Positions 1 to 12,736 of a stretch of DNA of 64,000 nucleotides are shown here, one piece after another (positions within the stretch are counted from its first letter, which is position 1; every line of letters begins with the position of its first letter). The stretch covers positions 747,574 through 811,573 of the forward strand of contig JH720326.1 in NCBI GenBank assembly GCA_000231825.2, given 5' to 3'. Under the pieces are notes generated by a model. That model searched no databases, was not told the DNA's origin, and was given only the letters and a program-made list of their open reading frames with translations. This stretch comes from Tetrahymena elliotti 4EA (Eukaryota; Ciliophora; Oligohymenophorea; Hymenostomatida; Tetrahymenidae). The position numbers and the translations under genes were made by a program.

Positions 1-441
1 AATATTATTAGGAAGAGATGACAATTGATTAGGTAAATAGTTCTTAGCACCAGCAAAAGCAGGGAGAGTGTATGATTCTGTCAAATTTGATGGTAATGAA
101 TCTCCAGTAGTTTGAGGGAACATGCCCTAAATATGAGAGGCAGCACTCATTAAAGTTCTGTTAACATCAGTAGATCTAACATAAATTTCTGAGTGATTGT
201 ATTTGCTAGGAAGAAAATCTTTGTATTCCTCTCTCATCAAAGAACCGAGATTGAAATGCTATCTTTAACCAGTAGCAGTTAATTCGTTGGATATGTCTTA
301 TTATTCTAACCCGTTAAACCAGTTATTGATGGGTCCTCTAGCACCATGTCTATAAAGCTAAAAGACAAACTTTAACTCTGCGTTAACTTAAATTAAGGCA
401 AGGAGCAAAATAATGCAAGCAAAAACTGTTTTTTTTGACAT
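1..441 (-). CDS. Histidine acid phosphatase, 5' part (gene runs off left edge)
   Basis: Reading from 441 leftward gives 147 intact codons with TAA/TAG as Gln. The first ~21 residues are a clear signal peptide (MSKKT, then a hydrophobic stretch ending near VNA), so the protein should enter the secretory pathway. At residues ~31-37 is RHGARGP, the catalytic RHGxRxP motif of the histidine phosphatase superfamily (clade 2, acid phosphatase/phytase type); its histidine becomes the phosphohistidine intermediate during phosphomonoester hydrolysis. A few Asn-x-Ser/Thr sites (for example NHS, NRT, NLT) fit a glycosylated secreted or lysosomal enzyme. The second catalytic motif (HD) and the C terminus lie outside the window. 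Ciliates secrete many such phosphatases, so the family call is firm but the substrate is unknown. No intron is seen here. Confidence 0.88.
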
Positions 442-2839
442 GTTTTACTTTTTTTTTGAGTTATTCTTAATTTATTAAATTTTTTTTAATTATTTCCTGA
501 TTACGCTTATATTCAACATTCGCTATAATGATTTATTTACTTGCTTTATCTTACAATATTTTTTAGGAAAAAATCTTTGTAAAATATGTAATTATTTATT
601 TTTTTTGCTTATTGGATTACAACTCTTAATTTACATTTGAAAATTGGAAAATATCATAGAAACTTAATTAATCCTAATTGTCTTAAATTTAGACTTTAAT
701 TTAAATATTTCGATTACATATGAATCCTTATCTAAATCAGAATTAAATAGTATATCTTAAATAAAATACATATGAAATCTATTTTTTATCAAATTTAATC
801 GGTATCTATTACAAAAAGTTATGTTTCTATAAAAGAATTTCTCAATAAAAACAAATTATTCAAAAGTTTTCCCTGAAAAGATCAAAATATTTTAACATTT
901 AAATTAAAAATGAAACACTAACTTGTCTAAAAACTAATATTCTAAATATGCTTAAGATAGAATTGAGTATTTACATAAATATCTTAACTTGAATTCATTA
1001 TTTTAATCAGTTATCATTTTAATGATTAAGTCAACAAGTTAATTTTATGGAAAAAAAATAATTAATTAATTTCAGTAATAATAATTTTCAATTTATTTTT
1101 GCTTTTGTAATCAAAATATTAAATCAAATTATTTATTTATTTATTAATGTTTGTCTTTTCTTATTTAATTAAGATTTATGTTATTCAAATTCCCTTTTAC
1201 TATTTATTTTTCTATTAAAATTCAAAAAATATAGTGAATAATTGCTCAGGAGTGTATTTTAGATTTTTGCATATTAAAATAAAAATAAAAAATGTTTTTG
1301 TTTATTTAAGGAATTAAAACCTTATTTCATTATTGTTTGAAAATATTATTCTTGTTAATAATTTAGCAAAAATGGAAATTCTTAAATTTTAATATTAGTA
1401 TTAATAAACAAAAATTTTAATTTTATTAAAGAATAAAAAATGTCAAATCAGATAATTTCTCTATTTAGTTATCTCTTAAGTACTCTCAAAATTTACTTTT
1501 GATTATTCAACAAAAGAAAAGAAATATTTTTTTATCATTAATAAATACTTGTAATTAGTAAAATGTAGAATATCTTTTCTAGAACAGTATTTAACTACAT
1601 TTAACTTTCAAATTATATTCAGCATAAGAAGAAAAATTTTTAATTTGATCAAGATGCATGATATATAGAGGAAAATATCTTATTCTAATAAAACTAAAAA
1701 ATAAAAAACCCCTTTAACAATATTTGTAAATAGTAGATTAGTCTAATTATATTTAAGGGGTCTGGGATTAATAAAGCTTTCAGTTTGCTTTTTGTCAAAA
1801 ATTAAATTTTTTCATACTATTAATCTGAACAATAATAATAAATATAATGTTTAAAATTAAATATTGAAACATTTTTGAAAAAAATGTTTGAAATTTTTTT
1901 GTTTGATACTTTTAAATAAAAATCTAATTAATAATTTGAACAAAATTTTTTAATAATCTTTCTAAAATTGTAAAAAATTAAATAAAAATAAATGGTAACC
2001 CCCCAATATTGATACTATTAAAATTATTTTTCTGGGTATTAAATGTGTTTTTCAAGTGTGTGATTTAACAATATTTACTTTTTAAAAAAGTTTGTTTATT
2101 TTGAATAGACATCTTCATTATTAATTTTTGGATTTTGATGATATTTACTTTAAAATTTAAAAATTAGATGTTATTTCTCTTTCAACTGTTTTTCTTTTCT
2201 AGTTTTTGTGTATTTTTGTTGGAATTTTTAGCTGAAAAAACCATTTTCATAGAGTATTGAATACCAATATTAATTTTTTTATCTTTTTTTTTTCTTGATA
2301 AATTTTTAAAATTAAATTGATTTTTTAATTGTAATTTTATCAACTAAAAGTAGTTTCCAACAAAAACACTTTGGAAACAATCAGTATTTTTTTAGTAAGA
2401 AAGCAACTAATTTTAATTAATCTTTTTGGTATTTCCTTTTAAAACCATCATTTTAATATATTATATAAATAAAAAACATAATATTAGCTACCATATAGAA
2501 AAGTTAAGAAATAGATTTCTTGAGAATTCTTTAATGAGGTAATAGAAATAATGAATTGTCAGAATAGTAACTAGACATAGGAAATTTGATAAATGATAAT
2601 TAATAATTTACTTTATTTCATTTTTGTTCATAATCTAAATGATGGTCTTTATTATGGAAATAATTGGCTTTTTTACATATTGTTTTTAAAGGATGATTGA
2701 TTGATAATGAATTTTAAAGCGATAATTAAATTCAAAAATAATTGAATAATAAAGAAAGTTATATTATTAATTAATTATTTAACTAATTAGTTAATTTGTA
2801 TTTATTATATAATCAAAACCATCAAATAATACTTTAGGA
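442..2839. other. AT-rich spacer between two divergent genes
   Basis: About 2.4 kb of near-pure AT sequence between the minus-strand phosphatase start and the plus-strand DRC4 start, so both promoters should be here. I see no open frame with coding-like codon choice. The one oddity is a loose inverted repeat, ACCCCTT near 1708 and AAGGGGT near 1755, in otherwise GC-free sequence. Confidence 0.6.
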
Positions 2840-4879
2840 ATGTCAAAAGCAGTAGCTGCAAAAGGAAAGCAAAAAGCACCTGTTATTTCAAGTATGAAAT
2901 CTATTTTATTAAATACTCCTCAAACCATTTTACTAGACAAAGAAATTCAATTTTTGTATCTAAATAAACAGAGACCGAAGCCGATGCAAGAAAGGCAGCA
3001 GAGGGAATTAATGATAATGAAAGTGAAGAATTTAAGGTATTAATTTTAGCAAAGTTAAAGCATTTATTTGATGCTAAATAAAATTGAAGTTAATGAATAT
3101 TAATTATTTGTGTTATTTTATAAAAGAAAGCAATGAGAAAAGAGGCCAGAGCATTGGTTGAATAGTTTAATGAAGAGAAAAAGTTGTTGGCATTTTATTA
3201 GCAAGAAAGATAAAAAATAAACTACAATTGGATTATTGCAAAGAAGGAACTTGAAGATAAAAAGAGTGAACTGATTAATAAAGAAAGAGAAATTTAAGAT
3301 CTTTAGGAAAATCATTTTATGACATTAAATGTTTATAAATAAAAGTAAAAATATCCTTTATGATATCACTCAAATAAATAAAAATAATCATCTCATTACA
3401 ACTTTTATTTAGTGAAAAGAAATAAATGATTTAGATTATTATTTATTTAATTGAAAGTTGTGAAAATGAATCAAGAATTTACTTTGTTATTTATTATCAA
3501 TAGGATCAAGCATTTACTCTTTTAGAATCAAGATTAATAAAGTGAACTTAAAAAAGATGTTGAAGTTACTCTTAAATAATTAGAAGATCAACATAGAATT
3601 AAATCTAGAGAACTTAAAACTGATGTTCGTTCTCTTAAAGTCACTGTAATTAATTTATTATTTGAATATATTCATGTGATGAATTATAACAAAAGATATC
3701 AATATATCAATTAAATTGTTTTACAATCAACTTGCAGGAATTAATGAAACCATTTTTAAATAATAGAAAAAAGAATAAGAAATATCTCAACAGGATTACT
3801 TATTTGCATTAAAATCAGAACATGATAAGTAAATGACTCTCATGCGTTAAGGTAGTTAAGATTGAAGATAGATTATATTTTAATTGGATATTTAATAAAT
3901 ATAGATTATGAGAGACAAGTTAATGATATCAAGAGAAAGTATGATTTAAAAATGTAAAATTTGACCAAGGAAATGGAAGAAGCAAGAGCTGCTATGATAA
4001 AACAATTGGAAGACAATAAAAATTAAAAGATTGCTGAAATTATTAAGGAGCATACCTAAAAATACAATGACATTAAAAATTATTATTCTGAAATTACAGC
4101 AACAAATCTTGATTACAGAAAAACATTAAAAAATGAAATAAAGGAACTTTAAACCAAAGAAGAAGAATACAAAAAAACTCTTCAACAAACTGAAAAGGGA
4201 TTCAAAGAGCTTAATGAACCTCTCTAAGCATTAGGAATAGAAATTGAGTAATTGCTTATATAATAAAAAGAACAAGAAGCTATTATCTAGGAAAAGGAAG
4301 AGCTTAAAAAGAAAATTGATATTTAAGAAAAACTTTTCAGAAAACTTGAATATGAGTATGAAGTCAAGCTCTAATAATTCCAATACCTTGAAAGAGAAAG
4401 AAATGCTCTCTATGCTAAATTTAATCAAACTGTCTTTGAAATACATTAAAAATCAGGATTAGAAGTAATTAATTATCTTTCATCTTTAAAATTAATTGAT
4501 GAGATTTTTGTTAATAAAAATAGAACTTAATCTTAGAAAAGAAAGTCACTAACTTAAGAGAAGATTTAGAAATTAAAGACTTATAAATTCACTAAGTTTT
4601 AACTGCAGCCAACATTGATCCTAATTCAGTTGGTAAAATATATTTATTTAACATTCCAAGATAAATTTTTATTTTTTTTAACTAGGGTCCATCAATAAAA
4701 GCTTGGAAGAAGTTGAGTCACTTAAGAATGAACTTATCTCACAATTGCAAGCATAATTAAAATAAATCAGAAAAGCTCATTCACACATGGTTAAGGCTTA
4801 TGAAGGAAAACTTTCTGAATTCGTCATTCCTGTTGAAGAGTTAGGTTTCGATCCATTAGTACCTACTAACACAGATTGA
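2840..4879 (+). CDS. DRC4: Dynein regulatory complex subunit 4 (GAS8/DRC4)
   Basis: Eight exons: 2840-2891, 2972-3036, 3127-3344, 3504-3645, 3767-3851, 3905-4464, 4524-4632, 4686-4879. They sum to 1,425 nt, i.e. 474 residues plus TGA, close to the ~478 residues of animal GAS8. The protein starts with a short Lys-rich segment and is then almost wholly coiled coil. Segments matching the family along its length include VYKQK...IKHLL, LKVT/KKEQE, IKNYYSEIT, LNEPLQ, ERNALYAKF, AANIDPNS and a GFDPL tail. DRC4 is part of the nexin-dynein regulatory complex of ciliary axonemes, where it forms the scaffold linking doublets and regulating inner-arm dyneins. The third intron ends at the AG before AAAAAAGAATAAG; the nearer AG at 3736 would break both the frame and the match to the family. 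Very confident. Confidence 0.95.
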
Positions 4880-5883
4880 TTATATAATTTTATTTGTAGA
4901 TAGACATATTTATTAACTTGTATTTCTTAATTCACATCTCTATCTAATCATTCTATTTATCCAATTCTAAAAACTCTTCTCATTCTCAATGAAATTTATA
5001 ATTTAATTAAAAAAAGTGTTGAAAAAGAATGAATGAATTTTTAAACTTCTACAAATTTTAATATGTTTACAATAATTATAATTAATTTTACTTTTATTTT
5101 TTTAAAATCTAATTTAAAAAAAAGAAATATCCAAAACTTAATAATATGCAAATCAGGTTTTTGTTATGTTTTAATCTATTTAAATTATTACAAATTTTCC
5201 TAAACAAATAAATATTAAAAATTGATTAGAAAAAACAGTTTTTTATCAAAATAAATTGTGTGAATGATTTTTATTTTGCTTAAAATTATTTAAATTCTTA
5301 AAATTTTAAAAAGCGAAATACAGTTTTTCCTTTATCGAGTTATTATTAAGCTTCATAAAATTATACATAATTGTTAATTTCTTTAAAAATATTTAAATTA
5401 TTATTAATTTTTAAAAAGCTCATAAGTAATACAAACAGTTTATTTACTTAAAATTAATTTAATTTTTTTAAAAAATGATTGAATAAAAAGTTATTAAGAG
5501 ATAAAACACTTTATTACATTTGTTTTTTATTATAAAAATCAATAAATAAGCAAATTATTTTTTTATACTTGAATACGTTTATATTTTCATAATTGTTCAA
5601 AAATATAAAAGCAAAATTAGTTAGATTAGTTTAATATTAAAAAGCATGAAAGAACAATAAAATTATTATTTATTTCTCTATTTTAAGATATTTATTAAAA
5701 AATATTTAATTTTATTTATCACAGAAGAAAATATTCTTTGAATATGAAGAAATAAAATGTAATGAAATAAATATTTTTAAAAATTGTTTATTTATTTTTA
5801 GTGAGTTAAACTTTAAAAGTCTTTCCAATAGAATCATTATTTGTTAAATCTGAAATAAGATTTTGTTAAATCAGAAAATATCA
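4880..5883. other. Convergent 3' spacer
   Basis: About 1 kb of AT-rich sequence between the 3' ends of DRC4 (plus) and the TPR gene (minus). I see no coding frame, repeat or RNA-like element. Confidence 0.6.
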
Positions 5884-6537
5884 TCAATTTTATTGAAACA
5901 ATTCTTATTTTAACTAAAGTAGAAATTTTGAATTGGGTTATTTTGCTAGTAAATCTTCTAAAAATAATTTTGATTCTTATTTCTTGTTAATTTTGATTAA
6001 AGATTCTGCCTTTATGAAGATTGCTTCTGGAATTAACTCTTGATAATTCGATTTTAAGATGTAGTCAGTATAATTTAGAGCACTATCATATTACTTAGTT
6101 TCATAATAACAAGAACATAAGCATGCCTAAGTTAAAGTATCTTTTGGATTATATTTTAAAGCTTCTAGGAATGATTGTATTGCTTCTTAATGTCTACCCC
6201 TTTAATATTGACAGATTCCAATATGATAATGAGATTTAAAGAAAAGTTCTTCGTCGCTTGGCGAATCATACACTTTTAATATGGATAATATTTAATTACA
6301 AAGCTTGATAGCTTCATCAAATTATTTTTTCTCAATTAAAGAGTTAACTTGAGATAAATCTAATGTCTAAGATTAAGGAATGTTATTCAATGATGAAGGT
6401 TCTACTTTCTTAATTTAGATATTTTTCCACGATTCAGGTTAATTAATGTTAAAATTATATTTTTCATACAAATAAATACCTGAAAAAAATCCTATCCCAA
6501 CCATCCCAATTGATGAAATTATTTTTTTCATATTCAT
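5884..6537 (-). CDS. Small TPR protein with N-terminal membrane anchor
   Basis: Intronless, 217 residues, starting at the first of two ATGs (6537; the second is two codons on) and ending at TGA 5886-5884. Residues ~4-22 are hydrophobic (IISSIGMVGIGFFSGIYLY) after two lysines, suggesting an uncleaved signal anchor or an organelle-targeting segment. Residues ~75-190 form at least three helix pairs with tetratricopeptide spacing, such as KQFDEAIKLCNQIL, YHIGICQYQRGRHQEAIQSF and KQYDSALNYTDYIL. TPRs bind partner proteins, so this is probably a membrane-tethered adaptor; similar small anchored TPR proteins occur on mitochondria and peroxisomes, but nothing here decides the organelle. The architecture is well supported and the function unknown. 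Confidence 0.8.
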
Positions 6538-6992
6538 TTTTCAATTAAATTTAAATTGAATGAAATAAATAATTTAGTTCTTTCTTAATCTTTTAAGTTT
6601 TTTTTTGTAATAAAAATATGTTCGTTCAATCAATTTTAATTTAATTGTTGAGAAAAATGCTAATTTATTTTTTTATTTAGAAAAGAAATTTTTAATATAA
6701 GATATATCAATTGTCAAATTTATTTCATTGTTTTTTTTACTTACAATTAATAAGCATGATAAAAATATAAACATTTTATTCATCAACAATAACGTAAACT
6801 TTTCTTTTTCTTCTTTAAGATTTTAAGTATTTTGACTCAAAACCAAAATAATTAATAATCAAATTAATTTACATCTACTTAAATTTTCTCAGTAAAATTT
6901 CATTTGAGTTCATTCTATCACCAGATTAAATTGTATTAAATTGCTATTATAGGCGTGAATAATATTTGACTAAAAAATTATAGAATACTCAA

Positions 6993-7388
6993 ATGAACTG
7001 TCTTATTATATCTTCAATTAATTAGAGAATGAATACTCGATATCGTCTTATCAAAAAGATAAAAAATCTTTAGCAAATTAAAAATAACAATTATGTATTT
7101 GTGGAAATGATTAAAAATTAAAGAAATCTTGAAAAATATAAAATAATAGTGAAGTAATCTCTGCTAAGTAATTATTTAAAAATAAGATGCTACAATTTAG
7201 ATATTAAAAAAGTTATTAGCATTATTTTGGAATAAATATTTAAAACTAAAATAATCTAATAATTTTAATATTAAAAATTACATTTAAATCAATGTTTATT
7301 TATGCGCTGGTTTTAATACATATTGTGGTATTTTTGTAATTATTAAAGCTGTATTATATAAAATATGCAATAATCATAAAATTTTTGA
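6993..7388 (+). other. Uncertain 131-codon open frame
   Basis: An ATG-to-TGA frame of 131 codons exists here, Ile/Lys/Asn/Gln-rich and without recognisable motifs. With TGA as the only stop and ~80% AT, frames of this size arise by chance, and the codon choice is not distinctive. Treat it as unproven. Confidence 0.15.
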
Positions 7389-7549
7389 AAACCAAATAAT
7401 TGTATCTTAAAAATACACAAAATTTATTTTTATCATATTTTTTAATTTATTACAAAATTATATGTTCTTTATTTTTCATCAATCAATTTAATTAGCTTTA
7501 TGTCCTTCTTTATCTTTCATCAATCAATTTAATGAGTGAATACTTTTTA

Positions 7550-10180
7550 TCAAAAATGAATTTTTAAGAAAACCAATTTTTTAATCAGTAGCAACATCTT
7601 CGTTATATTCAAGTTTGTTTTTTAGCAAATTTAAACATCTCTTTTAATTATAAAAAGATAAATAAAAGATTAAATATTTGATAGAATCAAGAAAAAAGAA
7701 GGAAAGTAACTTAAATTTTAAAAAGTAAATTAAATTCTTACTCAAAATAAATGGTCAAATAACACAGGTTAGTAAGATTAGCTAACTGAGAACATATATT
7801 TAGTGAGCTATCATCATCAATTTTATTAGAACTTTTAAAATAAATTTCAAAATAAAATTTCGTGTTTTATATTTAGGATATAAAATATTCTTGAATTGAA
7901 AATAAATGTTTAAATAATAGAAAAATGTGTTTAATTTTCTACGAAAGATCTAGTTTAAGAATTTTTAGATTAGTGCAATTTAACAAATCAGAAACTATTC
8001 TAGAAGCATTGAGACCACTAATTTAGTTAAACCTTTATATTTTAAAAATCAATTACCCAAAACAAACAAAATATATAGATGAAATATTAAAATTATCAAC
8101 TTGAAAAACAAGAAGAAATTTAAAAATTTTAAAGGATAATATTAAGATTTTTCAAATAAGATTCAATTTTGCTGCATTGATAATTTCAAATAAAAAACTG
8201 TGTTTCATTAAATTTTTTAATTATATTTTTGTTAAATAGAAAATAAACTATATCTACCTTAAGTTAAGATCACATTCTAAGAGATTAGTACAATCCCTCA
8301 AATAAAAAAAGCAATCTGCTGAGCATTCATCTGAAATTACATTTGCCCTTTTAGTCATTTTTAAAGCAATTTTTAAATTTAATATTTTTTCTTTGAAATT
8401 TAGAACATCAAAAAAAAGAAGTTTAAAATGTTTAAATTATAGGATTATTTAAAAACCCTCCAACAATACAACAATAGACTAAAAAGATTAAAATTGTAAG
8501 AATTAAACATAGATAAAAAATAAAAATAATTATGTTTAAATAAAAAAGGACTGACTTAATAAAAAAATAATCTTTACTCTAATTCAAGTCTTAAATATGT
8601 AAGATTATGGAAATGTACAAATGCAGAACCTAATGTACTCAAATCATAAATTTAATTTTATCTTTATATTTTTTATTAAAATAATATATATTTTTGCTAA
8701 AATTAAAAAAATTAAATCAATAAATCAAAGTGATAAAAAATCATGGAGAAATAAGAAGAAATAAATGATACGATAATTCCAGTATAAGATGAGAAAGATT
8801 AGTACAGTTTGACAAAGAAGAAATCATGCTAGATACTCCATCGTCTCCAACTTAATTCCCACTACATTTTAAAAAAATTAAGTTGTTAAAATTAGTATTT
8901 TGTTTCAAAAAATATTCAATTATTAGAATAAAAACTTTAAATGATTTTACTAAACGTCTATTAGGACTTTTTAAAGATTTGTACAATTTTCTAAATCTAA
9001 CCCTAAATTTTTAAATCCTTCATCTCCAATAGAAATCAACCTATTTTTAATTTGAGTAAAAAAAATAGTAACTTTATTTGACTCTCAAAAAATCAAGTAA
9101 TTAATCAAATTAATTAAAAATAAAATAAAAATTTTACTCTAACTCTAGTTCCAAATTAGTAAGATTAATACACTTTGATAATTCTGCAGTTATGCCAAAC
9201 ACGCCTTCATCACATATTAAATTGTGACTATAAATTTATTTTGGTTAATATTTTTTTATTTTAAATATTTAATAAAAGAAATTGAAGAGCAAAATTTGTT
9301 ATGATAAAATTTATGAAGATATTTATATTACCTAAGAAGTAAAGACAAGTGTTAGAGATTAATGCAATTGGCAATAGAAGAACCTAAATCTTAACATTCT
9401 TAAGAAAATATTTAGTTATTTCTTTCATTTATAAAATAAAAATTGAATAAATATACTACAGAGTTAAAATAAAATTAGGGAAAAAAAGATTTTGAAAATA
9501 TTTAAATATTACTTCTTAAAAATGTATGCTTACCTTAAACTGAGAGTTAAATTTTAGAGATTAGAAAATTTAGCCAAAGAAGAGGCAAGTTCTAAGACTC
9601 CATCTTCACCTATCTGAATACAACTTTAAAAATAAATTGATTTTAATTTATTTCCTTAAAATGTTTAAACATGACTTAAGTTCGAAAATTTTTTAAGTTA
9701 AATACTTTGAAATAGTAAAGTTTTAAATTTTACCAAAAAATTAAAGCAGTAACTTAAATAATAAGTCAAACCTAAAACAATTGTGAACTTAAACAATTTA
9801 GCTCATTTTATTCTTTATAATTTATTAAAATTTAAAGAAAATTTTTTACTCAAGATGAAGTCTCAACTCTTACAGATTAGTTATATTAGCCAAAACAGAA
9901 CTTAATTTTGATAAACCTTCATCTCCAATATTCTTGGAACTTTTAAGTATAAAATTGATTAATTTGGTACAGTAATTCTAAAGGAAAGTTAAGTTTCAAA
10001 AAAATATTTAATAAAATAAACTAAAAACTTGCTTTACTTGAGATTTATTTCAAGATATGTAGAGGATGAAAGAGATGAGTTTAAAAACTTTCAAGTTAAA
10101 AATAAAGAATTTGAGTTATTTTTTAGAAATAAACAATGTACATCTTCAAGATTTCTAAAGAATTTTCTTTCTTATATCAT
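7550..10180 (-). CDS. Leucine-rich-repeat protein, one repeat per exon
   Basis: Thirteen exons in gene order: 10142-10180, 10038-10087, 9850-9939, 9534-9623, 9332-9421, 9138-9227, 8951-9040, 8772-8861, 8578-8661, 8258-8347, 7943-8032, 7742-7831, 7550-7640; total 1,074 nt, 357 residues. The ten central exons are 90 nt (one is 84), all break after the second codon base, and each encodes one ~30-residue LRR of the pattern IGDEGvxxLxxxLxxCTNLxxLxLxL. This resembles the ribonuclease-inhibitor-like repeats common in ciliates. The last exon ends in a basic-hydrophobic stretch (KKLVFLKIHF). LRR arrays form curved protein-binding solenoids; no catalytic or membrane segment is present, so the role is unknown. 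The first two short exons (N-terminal 29 residues) are the least certain. Confidence 0.85.
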
Positions 10181-10968
10181 TTTATTTTTCGAAAAGTTTT
10201 TTTGTTTTGACAATTTACTTTTTTTTATCAAATAATATTAACAATAAGTATTAAAAAACAAAAACTTTAATAGAATCTAAACAAATATCACTAGTTAAAA
10301 GATAAAAATGTTTTTTATTTTAGAGAAACGTATAAAATAAAAATCTTAATTAAAAAATATTCCAATTGAATTCCTCCATCCCAAACATAATCAATCATAA
10401 TGTATTTTTTCCCACTAAAGTTATTAAATTATTATCATACTCATACACTCAACTAATGAGTAAATTTCTTTCATAAAAAAATTACAAACAATTAATTTCA
10501 TACCTTACATTAATTTAATAAAAAGTTTTAAAAATCTTTAAATATACTAATTTAGATAATCATTGTCTACCTTATTTAAAAATCTCAAATTTTATTTTCA
10601 CATTAAAACCTTTTTTTCTATCAAGCAAATCGATCTTTTTTTTATGACCCACAAAATATTGATTTTTATATTTTCATATACACATTAAATTTACTTATAT
10701 TGGTGAGTTAATTTTAGTTTATAGATTGATAGAATGGATTTAAATCATTTTTAAAATTATAAATTAAATTTTGAGAGAAGAGACTTTATAAATTACATAA
10801 TAGTACAAAGGAAAATTAATTATTTTATTTTATATATTAATTATTTTAATGAATTTTTTAGTGTTTAAATAAATAATTTAATTTGTTTATTTTTAATTTG
10901 TTTGTGCTATATAGGGATAATAAGATCAATCTATAAATCAATAAACTTATCTACATTATTAAATACTT
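10181..10968. other. AT-rich spacer
   Basis: Sequence between the LRR gene start and the 3' end of the coiled-coil gene. No coding-like frame or structured element is visible; it should carry the LRR gene promoter. Confidence 0.5.
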
Positions 10969-11593
10969 TCAAAAATTTCTCATAGAAACTTAACCCTTAA
11001 ACTCTTTTACCTTATTTTCTATTTACGCTTTGCATCTCTACTAGAATTCAAGAATATTATTTTAAGTCTCCTTTTTAATGTATTCTAATGCTGCTAAATA
11101 TGAATTTTCAATTTCTTCTTTTTTTTCTAAGATATCCTCTTGCATAAGTTAGAGAGTTTTTATTTATTAAGTGATATTGGCCTATTTTTATAAACATTTT
11201 AGATAATTCTTATATGATGTATTTTGAAAAAAGCATTTAAATATTTAAAGACTAAAAGAAATTTGAATGCTAAGTATAATTATTTTAATAAACAATATTT
11301 ACATTCATTTTTTCTATCTTATCTAATTTCAAGTTCTTTTCTTTATTAAGGTTTTATTCATTTTTTTTCTATTCATCTTCTTAATCTTGCTTAAATTTTT
11401 ATATATCATTCTAGTAATCTTTTGATAACTAATCTTTGAACATCTTCAAAAGCAATTCAAGTTTTTATTCCTTAAGCTAAAACATTTCTTGCTCTACTTG
11501 CTTAGCTTTTTTTACTATTTCATCTTCATACTATTATAACTTATTTGCCACTAAAGAAATATTATCTTCTCCTTCAGGTTTTTCGCTATTCAT
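10969..11593 (-). CDS. Small coiled-coil protein
   Basis: Two exons, 11303-11593 and 10969-11181, joined in phase 0, give 167 residues ending at TGA. The protein is highly charged and Gln/Glu/Lys-rich throughout with heptad-like spacing, for example QVEQEMFQLKEQKLELLL and QLMQEDILEKKEEIENSY, so it is predicted to be almost all coiled coil. There is no signal peptide, membrane segment or recognised domain. Proteins of this size and composition are frequent among ciliary and basal-body components, but that is only a compositional hint. Start chosen as the first in-frame ATG after the AT-only leader. Confidence 0.7.
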
Positions 11594-11860
11594 TTTAGAT
11601 ATTTTACTCTTATCAATCCTCCTTAATTATAAAAAATATTTATTACCAAAAATAACAAAATTCAATTTTTAATTTAATAAATTGATTAAATATTTTCAAC
11701 TAATTTAAATTATTTATTTTTTAATTTTATAAAATATATTAAACAAACAAAAATACTGGCATATTTTAATCATTCAAAAAAGTAACAAAAGTTCTGTCAT
11801 AAATTTCAAAAGAAAAAACATTATTAAACAATTTAAAAGAATTACAACAGTAACAATAAA

Positions 11861-11960
11861 TAATACCAAGAAAATCTTAGATACAAAAAATAATATCAAG
11901 AAAATCTTAGATACAAAAAATAATATCAAGAAAATCTTAGATACAAAAAATAATTATCAA
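11861..11960. repeat. Tandem repeat, 30-bp unit, about 3 copies
   Basis: A unit containing CAAGAAAATCTTAGATAC is repeated with exact 30-bp spacing at 11861, 11891 and 11921, with a partial fourth. The copies are nearly identical, so the expansion is recent. Confidence 0.9.
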
Positions 11961-12060
11961 TTGATACTATTATTTAGTATCATTTATTTAAGTAAATTAT
12001 TAATAATTTTTTGTAGAGTTGTTTTATTTTCAAAGTTTAAATATTAAAAATGATGAAAAT

Positions 12061-12316
12061 TTTAAGTATGTCTAACTATTTATAAGAAATTATTTGTAAA
12101 GAGAATAGTATCACTGCATGGATATTAACAATAAAGAGTTGAGGATAATTTTTATATTGAATATAATTTTATGAATTTTGAGTAGAGATTTAAGTATGTC
12201 TAACTATTTATAAGAAATTATTTGTAAAGAGAATAGTATCACTACATGGATATTAGCAATAAAGAGTTGAGGATAATTTTTATATTGAATATTATTTTAT
12301 GAATTTTGATTTGTGA
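12061..12316. repeat. Tandem duplication, 128-bp unit, 2 copies
   Basis: The segment beginning TTTAAGTATGTCTAACTATT at 12061 recurs at 12189 with only a few substitutions (for example GCATGG/ACATGG and TTAACA/TTAGCA). It lies about 420 bp upstream of the HU/EF-hand start codon. Confidence 0.9.
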
Positions 12317-12736
12317 TTCAAAATATTTGCAAACTTTATTAAAATTATTTATTTGTTTCGAAGGAATGAAGTATGAATAAAATAAGTATTAAAAAATAAT
12401 AAGATTAAATTTTTATTTGCTAAAAGAATTAACTGAACATAAAATGAAAAGATGCAATTAAAGATTGATAATTAATAAGCTTGAAAATTTATTTTGAATA
12501 ATTATTTATTAGGAATGTGTATTTTGAATATATGTACGTGACTTAGTTTTGAAAGATAGGTTTTTGTTTGACTGACTCATTAATTATTAGTTGAGATTAT
12601 TACATATTTCATTTAAATTTCTTTATCAAAATAATATAAAGATAGATAGATCTAAAGATTATAATCGGATTCTGAAACTTAAAATAAAAATATCTGATTT
12701 TCTTTAGTAATAATAAGGAATATAAAGTAAAAGCAA

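Larger units (their letters stand above)
11594..12736. other. Divergent promoter region containing two tandem repeats
   Basis: Non-coding sequence between the coiled-coil gene (minus) and the HU/EF-hand gene (plus). It holds the 30-bp and 128-bp tandem repeats listed separately. Confidence 0.55.

Noticed and set aside
1700..1765. Inverted repeat ACCCCTT/AAGGGGT as a possible element boundary
   Set aside because: Only about 7 bp pair exactly, the loop is long, and there is no target duplication or coding content nearby.
3118..3315. Minus-strand frame rich in Phe/Leu
   Set aside because: Antisense shadow of DRC4 exon 3; the plus strand carries the conserved coiled coil.
3646..3766. Nearer splice acceptor at 3736 in DRC4 intron 4
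   Set aside because: It breaks the codon phase and adds residues absent from the family; the acceptor at 3766 restores both.
4231..4446. Open frame on the minus strand inside DRC4
   Set aside because: It is antisense to a coiled-coil exon whose plus-strand reading matches GAS8 along its full length.
10029..10235. Plus-strand frame of 68 codons
   Set aside because: Overlaps, antisense, the first two exons of the LRR gene and stops at TAA, which is not a stop in this genome.
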